From the NCBI RefSeq assembly GCF_005870035.1, contig NZ_SWJG01000001.1, positions 1,413,639 through 1,477,638 on the forward strand: DNA of 64,000 nt. Reading direction: 5' to 3'. Positions 43,943-51,872 of the stretch are shown here, in pieces. Made by a program: the position numbers and the translations under genes. Each line of letters starts with the position of its first letter. Within the stretch, counting starts at the first letter, position 1. Source of the stretch: Spirosoma lacussanchae (GTDB lineage: Bacteria > Bacteroidota > Bacteroidia > Cytophagales > Spirosomataceae). A model generated the notes under the pieces. That model made no database searches, was not told where the DNA came from, and worked only from the letters and a program-made list of their open reading frames with translations.

Positions 43943-44755
43943 TCAATTTTCCTGCCAGCGCTTTTTGAGGTAATCTTTCATGAAGACGTTGATGTCCCAC
44001 TGGCTCGCTACGGGCTGGTTGGTGTAGGGCAGGGTAGGCAGGTAGCCCGGTGCCGGCCCGAACTCGCAGGTAACAGTCAGGGTGGGGGCGTTGGCCTTCT
44101 GGAGCCGGGCCCGGATGGCGTCCCACCATTTGGCGTGGCTTTCCAGCGCGGCCTGCCATTCGGGGGCGCGCGGGTCCGACACCTGCGGGGCTTCGGGTTG
44201 GCCGACCCGGCAGTGGATATGGTCGCTGACGGCAATGGCCCGGGTTACGTTCTCGGCCTGGTCGGTCAGGTACGACTCGGCCACGTTGACCCAGTGCGAG
44301 TAGTCGGCCGTCAGGCGCATATCGGGTAGTTTGAGCAGGTAATACTGAATAGCCGGGGCGCTATAGCTGAACCGCCCCCGGTGGGTTTCGTGCAGGATGC
44401 GAACCCCGGTCTGCTTCTGTACGTCGAGAGCGGTCTGGATCAGTTCGGCGTTCTGCTCGAAGGTGAAGTAGTCATGACCGGTATGCGCGTTGATGAACAG
44501 CGGTTTGTTGGCCGCAATATCGAGCAGGTCGTCGCGGTACTTCTGTTTATGTTCGGTAAAGTTGCTGCCTCCGCCAAAGGCCATCAGAATTACCTCCAGG
44601 CCCTGGTCGCGCATGACCTGAACGGCTTCTTTCCGTTTGCCGGGTCCGGCCGATATTTCCATGCCGTCGTAGCCAGCGGCTTTTACCCGTTTGGCGGCTT
44701 CGGGATAAGACAGGCTTTCCATGCCCCACATCGGGCAAAAGAATACGGTTTTCAT
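43943..44755 (-). CDS. Sugar phosphate isomerase/epimerase-like TIM barrel protein
   Basis: 270 aa of the xylose-isomerase-like/AP endonuclease family 2 barrel. Metal ligands can be followed: Glu in RILHETHRGR, Asp-His in LTADYSHW, His in SDHIHCRVG, and Glu in VTCEFGP. GYDGMEISAGPG begins the barrel. No signal peptide. Such proteins isomerise or epimerise keto sugars, or act on inositol derivatives; the substrate is undetermined. Transcribed away from the aldolase gene. Confidence 0.82.
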   Translation of the reverse strand: MKTVFFCPMWGMESLSYPEAAKRVKAAGYDGMEISAGPGKRKEAVQVMRDQGLEVILMAFGGGSNFTEHKQKYRDDLLDIAANKPLFINAHTGHDYFTFEQNAELIQTALDVQKQTGVRILHETHRGRFSYSAPAIQYYLLKLPDMRLTADYSHWVNVAESYLTDQAENVTRAIAVSDHIHCRVGQPEAPQVSDPRAPEWQAALESHAKWWDAIRARLQKANAPTLTVTCEFGPAPGYLPTLPYTNQPVASQWDINVFMKDYLKKRWQEN

Positions 44756-45083
44756 ACTGATCTGAGTTTAGCGAATGGATGCAAGGTAGAGCGAAAAAAC
44801 TATACCAGACAAACCGATCGGGTGGCTTTGCCTACTGCTTTAGGAATGGTTTACGGCTTGCTGTGCCCAATGGAGTGACTGTAAATCAGGCCGGTCAATG
44901 TGGTAAAAAAACGAATTTGTTTAGTTTGTTACGGCGTCGAGCTGGTGTGGATGGAGCTTACCGAGGCACAGTAAGTAGTATTATTTCCGGATTATCCGCA
45001 ATTTTACCCCCCGTTGGCTGTGACAGGCAGAAATCTGCTTTCCGGCAAATTATATCTTGAACGAATCCAAAAATACCCTTCTT
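44756..45083. other. Divergent intergenic region before the aldolase
   Basis: 328 bp between the isomerase and aldolase genes. On the minus strand TTTG ... TACCTTGC with a 21-base spacer could be a weak isomerase promoter. On the plus strand TATATCTTG near 45050 is a weak candidate -7 box for the aldolase. No gene seen. Confidence 0.35.
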
Positions 45084-46163
45084 ATGAGCGATGTAGCCAC
45101 TCGATTTGCACCCGGCGTCGTGACCGGTGACGCTGTCTCCGAAATTTTTCGGCATGCTAACGAGAATGATTACGCCCTGCCGGCTGTCAATGTTGTTGGC
45201 ACCGACTCCGTCAACGCCGTACTGGAAACGGCCAAGGTCGTTAACTCGCCCGTGATCATTCAGTTCTCGAACGGGGGCGGCATTTTCTACGCGGGAAAGG
45301 CGTTGCCAAACGACAAGCAACAGGCTGCTATTGCCGGGTCGATTTCGGGCGCTACCCATGTTCATCAGGTGGCCGAGCTGTATGGGGTTCCGGTCATTCT
45401 GCATACCGACCACTGCGCCAAAAAACTGCTGCCCTGGATCGACGGGCTGCTGACGGCCGGCGAAAAGCACTTCGACCAAACCGGTAAGCCGCTGTTTTCC
45501 TCGCACATGCTCGACCTGTCGGAAGAGCCGATCGAAGAGAACATCGAGATCTGCGCCAGGTATTTTGAGCGGATGGCCAAAATCGGCATGACCCTCGAAA
45601 TCGAGCTGGGCGTAACGGGTGGTGAAGAAGACGGTGTCGACAACTCGGACGTTGACGATAGCAAGCTCTATACCCAGCCGTCGGAAGTGGCTTATGCGTA
45701 CGAAGAGCTGAGCAAAATATCGCCGAACTTCACCATTGCTGCGGCTTTCGGTAACGTTCACGGGGTATACAAGCCCGGTAACGTGAAACTGTCGCCGATC
45801 ATTCTGAAAAACTCGCAGGACTACATCCAGGAGAAATTCGGAACGGGTCCACTGCCGGTAAACTTCGTCTTCCATGGCGGATCGGGATCGAGCCGCGAGG
45901 AAATCCGGGAGGCTATCCGCTACGGCGCCGTGAAGATGAACATCGATACCGACATGCAGTGGGCCATGTGGGAAGGGGTGCTGAACTACTACAAAGCAAA
46001 AGAAGGCTACCTGCAAAGCCAGCTCGGTAACCCCGAAGGAGCCGACTCGCCGAACAAGAAATATTACGACCCGCGCGTATGGCTCCGCAAAGGGGAAGAA
46101 AGCATGGTGTCGCGCCTGAAAATCGCGTTCGAAGATCTGAACTGCATCAACCGCCTGGCCTAA
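45084..46163 (+). CDS. fbaA: Class II fructose-bisphosphate aldolase
   Basis: 359 aa from the ATG at 45084 (the TTG at 45057 is in frame), the same length as E. coli FbaA. Zinc-dependent aldol cleavage of fructose-1,6-bisphosphate in glycolysis. Metal and substrate residues: VILHTDHCAKKLLPW (HxDHC), ELGVTGGEEDGVDNS, GNVHGVYKPGNVKLSP with a zinc His, FHGGSGSSREE, and NIDTDMQWAMWEG. Housekeeping enzyme. Confidence 0.96.
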   Translation: MSDVATRFAPGVVTGDAVSEIFRHANENDYALPAVNVVGTDSVNAVLETAKVVNSPVIIQFSNGGGIFYAGKALPNDKQQAAIAGSISGATHVHQVAELYGVPVILHTDHCAKKLLPWIDGLLTAGEKHFDQTGKPLFSSHMLDLSEEPIEENIEICARYFERMAKIGMTLEIELGVTGGEEDGVDNSDVDDSKLYTQPSEVAYAYEELSKISPNFTIAAAFGNVHGVYKPGNVKLSPIILKNSQDYIQEKFGTGPLPVNFVFHGGSGSSREEIREAIRYGAVKMNIDTDMQWAMWEGVLNYYKAKEGYLQSQLGNPEGADSPNKKYYDPRVWLRKGEESMVSRLKIAFEDLNCINRLA

Positions 46164-46178
46164 GCCATACCGGTAATC

Positions 46179-46238
46179 GAAAGGGTGCCTGCCGTAGACC
46201 TGTTGCTTCATCGCTCAGTCTATGGCAGGCACCCTTTC
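46179..46238. terminator. Long-stem bidirectional terminator
   Basis: GAAAGGGTGCCTGCC-G-TAGAC pairs with GTCTA-T-GGCAGGCACCCTTTC: 15 bp, one mismatch, then 5 bp, with an 18-base loop. Lies between convergent fbaA and the M24 peptidase gene. Confidence 0.75.
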
Positions 46239-46249
46239 TGGTTTAGCCC

Positions 46250-47590
46250 CTATTTCACATACCCCAGCTGGCGGGGAATGGTGTAGATCTCCGTCTGTCG
46301 TCCGTCGATGTAGCGGAACGACTGTCCGTCGAAGTAGCCGTCTTCTTCGAGCATGATCCGGATTGTTTTTTTCCAGGCCGGCAGCTCAACGGCTGCGTTC
46401 AGCTCGATGGAGTAGGCCGTGTTGGCCAATAGTGGATAATCGCCCGTACCGGGAACGCCCTTCTGCTGGTCCCAGAGGCCAATGGTAGGGCCGGCCGCGT
46501 GGCCGTGCACGCCAATGGGGTGCGAGTAAATCGTGCCCTTGATGCCTTCTTTCTGCGCCTGATCCAGGGCGGCCAGCAGCATCTGGTTCCCTGTTTTACC
46601 GGCTTTGAACTGATCGGTCAGGATATCCTGTAGGCGGTTGCCCTGTTTGAAAGCGGCTTTGATGGCATCCGGAACATCGGTTTCGCCGGGGCGCAGTACG
46701 TAGGCATGCTGCTGCTGATCGGTGTTCAGGCGCAGGTAGGTAATGCCGAAATCGACGTGGAGCAGATCGCCGGGCATGATCACCTGCTTGTCGGGACGCT
46801 TCGAAAACGTACGCAGGTGCTCGAAATCCTGGCTGTCGGCCCGCTGCACATCGACCGTCGGGTGAAACCAGGTGTCGAGTCCCAGCGACGTGATGCGCTG
46901 CCGGAACCACCAGACCACATCGTCGGTGGTGGTGACGCCCGGCTGGATCACGCTCTCCGAAAACCCTTCCTGAATAATCTGGTGCGACAGCCGGCAGATC
47001 ATGGGGTAGATCGCCATCTCTTTTTCGGTACGGGTTTCGAGCCAGCCCACGGCTACCTTCTCGGCCGAGACGATGCGCTTGCGGTAATCGGCGGGTAGCT
47101 TCTCCAGAAACTCCCGTTGTTCGGTCGACGACAGGCCATCGGCATGGGCGTAGTTGGTGGAGGTGTTGAGGCCAATCTTTTTCGGCTTACGATCCTCAAT
47201 GATTTTGGCCAGGGCTTCCCACTGGTTGGGCCGCACGTCGATATCCCAGGCGCCTTTGAGCAGGTTGCCGACATCGTAGCGGGCAATGGCCAGCTTTTCG
47301 ATTTCCTTACCCGTGTCGAAAAAGACCATGATGGTGCGTCGGCGGGCCGAGAGCCAGGTGCTGGGCAACATGGTCCGGAGCACGGGGTCTTCGTTGTATT
47401 CGCGGGAGATAATGATCCACATATCCAGCCCTTCGCGACGCATCAGCTGCGGGAGCAGGTTGTTGAACCGGTCTTCGAGAATCTCATCGACAATACGGGC
47501 CCGTTCGCGTTCGGGCAGGATGGTGGTGGGTTGGGCAGCTGCGGCCAGGGGCAGCCAGAAACAGAGTAACAGGTAGATCCGTTGACGCAT
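46250..47590 (-). CDS. Exported M24-family metallopeptidase (Xaa-Pro aminopeptidase-like)
   Basis: 446 aa from the ATG at 47590 (MRQRIYLLLC), which gives a clean signal peptide ending in AAAAQ; the longer frame would bury it. Creatinase/prolidase two-domain layout: N-terminal domain about 25-190, catalytic pita-bread fold from about 200. Metal ligands: DLLHVDFGITYL (Asp), YSHPIGVHGHAAGP (His), YSIELNAAVELP (Glu). Periplasmic or secreted, likely removing N-terminal residues next to proline from peptides. Confidence 0.85.
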   Translation of the reverse strand: MRQRIYLLLCFWLPLAAAAQPTTILPERERARIVDEILEDRFNNLLPQLMRREGLDMWIIISREYNEDPVLRTMLPSTWLSARRRTIMVFFDTGKEIEKLAIARYDVGNLLKGAWDIDVRPNQWEALAKIIEDRKPKKIGLNTSTNYAHADGLSSTEQREFLEKLPADYRKRIVSAEKVAVGWLETRTEKEMAIYPMICRLSHQIIQEGFSESVIQPGVTTTDDVVWWFRQRITSLGLDTWFHPTVDVQRADSQDFEHLRTFSKRPDKQVIMPGDLLHVDFGITYLRLNTDQQQHAYVLRPGETDVPDAIKAAFKQGNRLQDILTDQFKAGKTGNQMLLAALDQAQKEGIKGTIYSHPIGVHGHAAGPTIGLWDQQKGVPGTGDYPLLANTAYSIELNAAVELPAWKKTIRIMLEEDGYFDGQSFRYIDGRQTEIYTIPRQLGYVK

Positions 47591-47873
47591 AGGAATGAGG
47601 GGGCAGTTTCTGGCAAGATACAAAACCCGGCCAACGTTTTTCTACAAATCTGCCGCGTACCGTTGCTCTGAGTCAGCCAAGAAGCCCATCCCCGTTTTAC
47701 TACCGGATAATAAATTCGACCTCAGCAAGCCCGGCTTTCCGGCTCCTTGGGGGAGATCGGTATACGAGAAGTGCCTATTATTAGACTAGATTTTATTTCA
47801 ATAGAGCAAATGATGCGCAGAGTAGGTCTCTATTAGTAGAATTAACATCATTTTATTGATTATCAGTGATTTA

Positions 47874-47912
47874 ACATTAAGTGAGGTTTCGTACAATACT
47901 ATGTTGGGCGGT
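47874..47912 (+). repeat. 39-nt repeat, copy 1, upstream of the caspase-TPR gene
   Basis: Matches 62066-62104 at 34 of 39 positions, including the unbroken core GTACAATACTATGTTGGG. This copy lies about 0.62 kb before the caspase-TPR start. Confidence 0.85.
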
Positions 47913-47974
47913 TCAGTCACGTGAGTGGCGTGGTCGGGTCTCGGTTGGTGGTTTAACGGATTGATAGTGAGTGC

Positions 47975-48063
47975 TATTTGCGGGTTTGGCATGTATCTGT
48001 TGACAGTCTGATGACCGTTCGGTAGCTCATTTTGGTTGGTTTGCCACGTACCTGCCGACAGTC
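47975..48063 (+). repeat. Two degenerate copies of a CACGTA-centred repeat
   Basis: Copy a (47975-48010) reads ATTTGCGGGTTTGGCATGTA, then TCTGTTGACAGTCTG. Copy b (48031-48063) has TTTGGTTGGTTTGCCACGTA, then CCTGCCGACAGTC. A third related copy is at 50741-50775 (ATTTGCTGGTTTTTCACGTA, then TTGGTCGGCAG), and a partial one near 51604-51620. Confidence 0.6.
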
Positions 48064-48091
48064 CCAAATCTGGCGGACTGCACGTTGACAA

Positions 48092-48176
48092 ATGCATATC
48101 GGCCGACACGATAACGTGCTTGAGATGCCACCGCTTGACAGCCTCGGCTCGACAGTTCGCGGCCTCTCGCGGCTTG
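48092..48176 (+). repeat. 85-bp direct repeat, left copy
   Basis: 80 of 85 bases match 50804-50888. The pair brackets the caspase-TPR gene. Contains several GACA-bearing short motifs (GGCCGACACG, CGCTTGACAG, GCTCGACAG). Confidence 0.9.
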
Positions 48177-48536
48177 CTTGGTAACGTGCGTTGTTGCAAT
48201 ACTGTCGTCTACCCCCTAAACTTTGGTGGAGTAAATTTTTTCCAGCACTGCGTCATCAAAAGCAGAACTTTCCCGAAGTGACTTGATAAGTGGCTATGCT
48301 TTCTCTTAATGTAAGCAGGGCCTGAGTTTTTCTTCGGCTAAATAGTATATAACATCCTCAGGGGATAAAGCGGTAAAGTTGTTGACCAGATTGGCGAGAG
48401 TGTGGTTGACTTGGCTGGCGAGCAAGTGCTAACAATAAAGTTGGCCCATTATCCTAATTGTAGAAGATACTCAATTTAACGTTCCTGCCTAAGTGCCATG
48501 GTTATAGCTTTACTCGATACATATTCCAAGAACACC

Positions 48537-50669
48537 ATGTACCGTCTATCCTACCTTGTTGTTGGACTTTTGCTACTTTGCGAAGCTGTTCACGCCCAGC
48601 AACGATCTGATTCAAAAGGGGTTGTGGTTATCAGCGGTGCCGCCCCGTCCACTGGTCAGACATGGGCTGTGATTGTGGGCATCTCCAACTACCAGTTCGT
48701 GGACAAATTGCGTTATGCCGACAAAGATGCCATGGCCTTTCATCAATTCTTGGCTTCACCCGCTGGGGGGGCGGTACCTTTAAGTAATATGAAGCTGCTG
48801 TTAAACGAAAAGGCAACTACGGCTCAGATTGAAAAAGCCCTTCGCGACCTAATTGATCTGGTAAATCCGGGCGATCGTGTCATTCTGTACTTCTCCGGTC
48901 ACGGCGACCAGGAATTTAAAACCAAAGCACAGCGCGGTTTTCTGCTGACCTATGATACTAACCACCAATTATATCAGTCCACCGCCTACGCTATTGTGTT
49001 TTTTCAAGATTTTATTACCACACTCTCCGCTGATAAAAAGGCTACTGTTCAAGTTTATCTGGATGCTTGCCGGGCCGGAAAACTGGCGGGTAATGAAATA
49101 GGTGGGTTGCAACTAGCCGGTGAACAATTAGCGAAGCAGGTTGCCAACGAAACTAAAGTTATGTCCTGCCAGAGTAACGAAGTATCTGTGGAAGGCGAGC
49201 AGTGGGGCGGAGGCCGGGGGGCCTTTAGTTACCACCTGGTACGGGGGTTACAGGGATTGGCCGATGCCGACACCAACGGTCAGGTAACCACCCGCGAGCT
49301 GGAACGCTATCTCGAAGACCACGTAGGCCCCGAAGCCAAACCCATGCAGCAGACACCGTTTAAGGTGGGCGATGGCAATGCACCGTTAGCATATGTGCAT
49401 GGCCCTACTAAAGCCGCTTTGCTGGCTAACCGGAGCCTACCCAGCTTTGCTGCTGTTGGGGGCAAAGGCTTTGTGGAAGCCGCCCTGACCCATGCCGACA
49501 GTAGCGTGTGGCATCGCTACCGTCAGTTTCAGCAGAAGTTGGCTCAAAAACAGCCCGAAAATGCCATTGCTGACTATGAATGGCTAGCCACAAATCCACA
49601 GGTTGCCAATACCCTGCCCTTTCTGAAGCGCGAACTGGCAGCCGCCCTGATGGATGAGGGGCAGATGATTTTAAATGCTGTTATAAACGATTTCAAGATC
49701 GATACGATAATCATACAAGAGTTCAGGAAAAAATATGACTACGTTAAACAACTAAATCAACAGTCTGTGTATATGTTCCTCTACGATTACATTAAACGAC
49801 AAGACCAGCAGTTTAGATACGCGGCTGACTTGTTGGGGCAGGGCAGCGCCTTTTACAATCCAGCGCGGGCGCGGGCCGCCATTTTCAGAGGGATAAACGC
49901 AGGATTTACTAAAGACAATATGGCTGCTTTAACAGCCTTTAACCAGGCTGTTGGGTTTGACTCGCTGGCAGCTGTTGCCTATTGTTTTCAGGGAGCTTTG
50001 CTATATGAACAAAAACGAAATAAAGAAGCCGAAGTAGCCTACCGTAAAGCCTTACAGATGACACCTAACTGGTACCTTTTACTCAGCTCCTGGGGTGATT
50101 TTTTAGCTGGTCAAAAGCGCCCCAGCGAGGCCGAAGCTGCCTACCGAAAAGCCATTCAGCTCAAACCCGATAAGGCCGAGGCCTACTACAATCTGGGTCT
50201 TGTGCTGGCTGATCAAAATCGCCCCAAGGAGGCTGAAGATGCCTACCGAAAAGCTATTCAACTCGACTCCAATTATACCACAGCATATAACAATCTGGGT
50301 TATTTGTTGCAAAACCAGGCGCGTTATGCCGAAGCTGTTTCCTGTTTTGAGGCCTATTGCCGTTTGGTACCAACCGACCCCGATGGCTGGAATCAACTTG
50401 GTATTCAGTTTCTTTACCTTAAACAATATGATAAAGCCCAGCCCTGTTTTGAGCGCATGGTTACTCTCGAACCAAGCAATAAGTTGGCTCCTTATAACCT
50501 GGCCTGTCTGTATTCATTGCAAAACCAGCCTGACCCTGCCCTACACTGGTTTGAAAAATCTCTGCAAAATGGCTACAACGACTTTGCCCATATTACCAAG
50601 GATTCCGATTTGAACAACATCCGCAACACCGAGAGATTCCGGGCCTTGCTGACAAAATACAAGCCTTAA
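48537..50669 (+). CDS. Exported caspase-family (C14) protease with EF-hand-like loop and TPR repeats
   Basis: 710 aa from the ATG at 48537, which opens a clean signal peptide (MYRLSYLVVGLLLLCEAVHA); the frame is open from 48498. The caspase-like domain spans about 40-290: WAVIVGISNYQ, catalytic His near 122 in LYFSGHGDQ, catalytic Cys near 178 in YLDACRAGK. At 243-254 DADTNGQVTTRE is a perfect EF-hand-type loop (D-x-D-x-N-G-x-V-x-x-x-E), suggesting Ca2+ control. From about 475 to the end are about six TPR units (YRKALQMTP, YRKAIQLKP, YRKAIQLDS, FERMVTLEP). Base composition is less GC-rich than its neighbours and the gene lies between direct repeats, so it looks acquired. Confidence 0.9.
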   Translation: MYRLSYLVVGLLLLCEAVHAQQRSDSKGVVVISGAAPSTGQTWAVIVGISNYQFVDKLRYADKDAMAFHQFLASPAGGAVPLSNMKLLLNEKATTAQIEKALRDLIDLVNPGDRVILYFSGHGDQEFKTKAQRGFLLTYDTNHQLYQSTAYAIVFFQDFITTLSADKKATVQVYLDACRAGKLAGNEIGGLQLAGEQLAKQVANETKVMSCQSNEVSVEGEQWGGGRGAFSYHLVRGLQGLADADTNGQVTTRELERYLEDHVGPEAKPMQQTPFKVGDGNAPLAYVHGPTKAALLANRSLPSFAAVGGKGFVEAALTHADSSVWHRYRQFQQKLAQKQPENAIADYEWLATNPQVANTLPFLKRELAAALMDEGQMILNAVINDFKIDTIIIQEFRKKYDYVKQLNQQSVYMFLYDYIKRQDQQFRYAADLLGQGSAFYNPARARAAIFRGINAGFTKDNMAALTAFNQAVGFDSLAAVAYCFQGALLYEQKRNKEAEVAYRKALQMTPNWYLLLSSWGDFLAGQKRPSEAEAAYRKAIQLKPDKAEAYYNLGLVLADQNRPKEAEDAYRKAIQLDSNYTTAYNNLGYLLQNQARYAEAVSCFEAYCRLVPTDPDGWNQLGIQFLYLKQYDKAQPCFERMVTLEPSNKLAPYNLACLYSLQNQPDPALHWFEKSLQNGYNDFAHITKDSDLNNIRNTERFRALLTKYKP

Positions 50670-50740
50670 TAAACCTGTCTATGGCTTGCCTATGACGGAC
50701 TTCCTCCATAGGCGATATGGTAACAGATTAGTATTGAGCG

Positions 50741-50775
50741 TTATTTGCTGGTTTTTCACGTATTGGTCGGCAGGT
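50741..50775 (+). repeat. Third copy of the CACGTA-centred repeat
   Basis: TTATTTGCTGGTTTTTCACG, then TATTGGTCGGCAGGT; related to the copies at 47975-48063. It precedes the right copy of the 85-bp repeat, as the others precede the left copy. Confidence 0.55.
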
Positions 50776-50803
50776 CGGTCACTGCTGGATAGCTCGTTGT
50801 ACA

Positions 50804-50888
50804 ATGCGTTTCGGCCGACACGATAACGTGCTTGATATGCCACCGCTTGACAGCCTCGGCTCGACAGTTCGCGGTCTCTCGCAGCTTG
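50804..50888 (+). repeat. 85-bp direct repeat, right copy
   Basis: 80 of 85 bases match 48092-48176, in the same orientation, starting 135 bp after the caspase-TPR stop. Confidence 0.9.
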
Positions 50889-51043
50889 TCCGAATTGTGC
50901 CGCACCGATTTCTATGGGTTAAGAAAGGGCTGACGCATAATTTTGTCATATTTTCACCCTGTCGAACAACAGCACAGACGCGATGGATAAGCTTGTTACG
51001 GAGTTTTGACCTCGGCGCTCGATGAGAAATGATACACGACATA

Positions 51044-51250
51044 ATGGAACAAATTACAATTGGCAGCGTAGTCAAACTTAAATCTGGCAGTCCTCAAATG
51101 ACAGTCACGGGTTATGGAAAAAAATACGGAGACGGTTCCATCCTAAAAACGCTTGTAGAGGACAAAGAACAGGTAAAATGCCAGTGGTTTGATTCGTCAG
51201 GCACGTTGTTGACCGATGTTTTTCCGATCGCGGCATTGACGGTAGAATGA
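51044..51250 (+). CDS. DUF2158 (YodC-like) small protein
   Basis: 68 aa from the ATG at 51044 (MEQITIGSVV); a longer frame starts 15 bp earlier. The DUF2158 pattern is clear: IGSVVKLKSGSPQMTVTGYG near the N-terminus and VKCQWFDSSGTLLTDVFP near the C-terminus. Function unknown. It lies alone in the repeat-rich accessory region downstream of the caspase cassette. Confidence 0.75.
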   Translation: MEQITIGSVVKLKSGSPQMTVTGYGKKYGDGSILKTLVEDKEQVKCQWFDSSGTLLTDVFPIAALTVE

Positions 51251-51872
51251 CCCATCTGATTACTCCTTCGTGAGGGGGGATTCCTGTCAGTGGAGGCTCC
51301 CTCATGCGGAAAGTGATAGCCAACAAAGCGTACGCGTGTAGCGGTGGTATTGCTGGGCTGTCAGGCTAGTTAAGCAGAGCCCATCAACCGCCTGGGCCGT
51401 TGGGTGGACGGTTCAGGGCATTACGTTCACTCCCAGGCTGCGGCTGACTGGCTTCTCTACGCCCTTGGGTGCAGCGTTCGTCCGTTTGAAAGCCATAGGC
51501 CAAACGCTCCCATTCCAGACGCAGCGGACTTCGACGCCCATTCCTCACCATCGGGTTCTCTAGCGAGCCAACCCGGGCGAATTCTTAAATTACCTTAACG
51601 GATATCACGTACTGGTCGGGTCGTTGTAATTTGGCGGCCTGTCTATTCAGGGGCTGCCCGGCTGCGCCAGTCAACGCCGTATACGTTCCGGCTGGAAAAG
51701 GACAGAAACAGACCCATGACGGGCAACAGGCTGTGCGTCCGGCGGGGCGTAGCAGAGCAAAAGCGGCCAACCCGTCCAAAAATCAGCTACTTACTGATGA
51801 AAGACCGGCCTTCTATCGTTCCTTTAGTACATTAGAACCCAGATCTTACCCATTTACTACGCCGTCTTGTTC
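51251..51872. other. Accessory intergenic region, 622 bp
   Basis: No convincing gene. A 64-codon frame at 51404-51598 has no recognisable features. Near 51604-51620 the bases TCACGTACTGGTCGGGTC resemble part of the CACGTA-centred repeats around the caspase gene, so this is probably the edge of the same acquired region. Confidence 0.5.

Larger units (their letters stand above)
47591..48536. other. Accessory intergenic region, about 0.95 kb, repeat-rich
   Basis: No credible gene. It holds a 39-nt repeat shared with 62066-62104, two degenerate copies of a CACGTA-centred repeat (47975-48063) and the left copy of an 85-bp direct repeat (48092-48176). The last 250 bp before the caspase gene are AT-rich and probably contain its promoter. 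Confidence 0.7.

Noticed and set aside
44958..46211. 417-codon minus-strand frame opposite the aldolase gene
   Set aside because: Covers all of fbaA in antisense and has no recognisable protein features.
51404..51598. 64-codon plus-strand frame in the accessory spacer
   Set aside because: No family features and no support from context; treated as non-coding.
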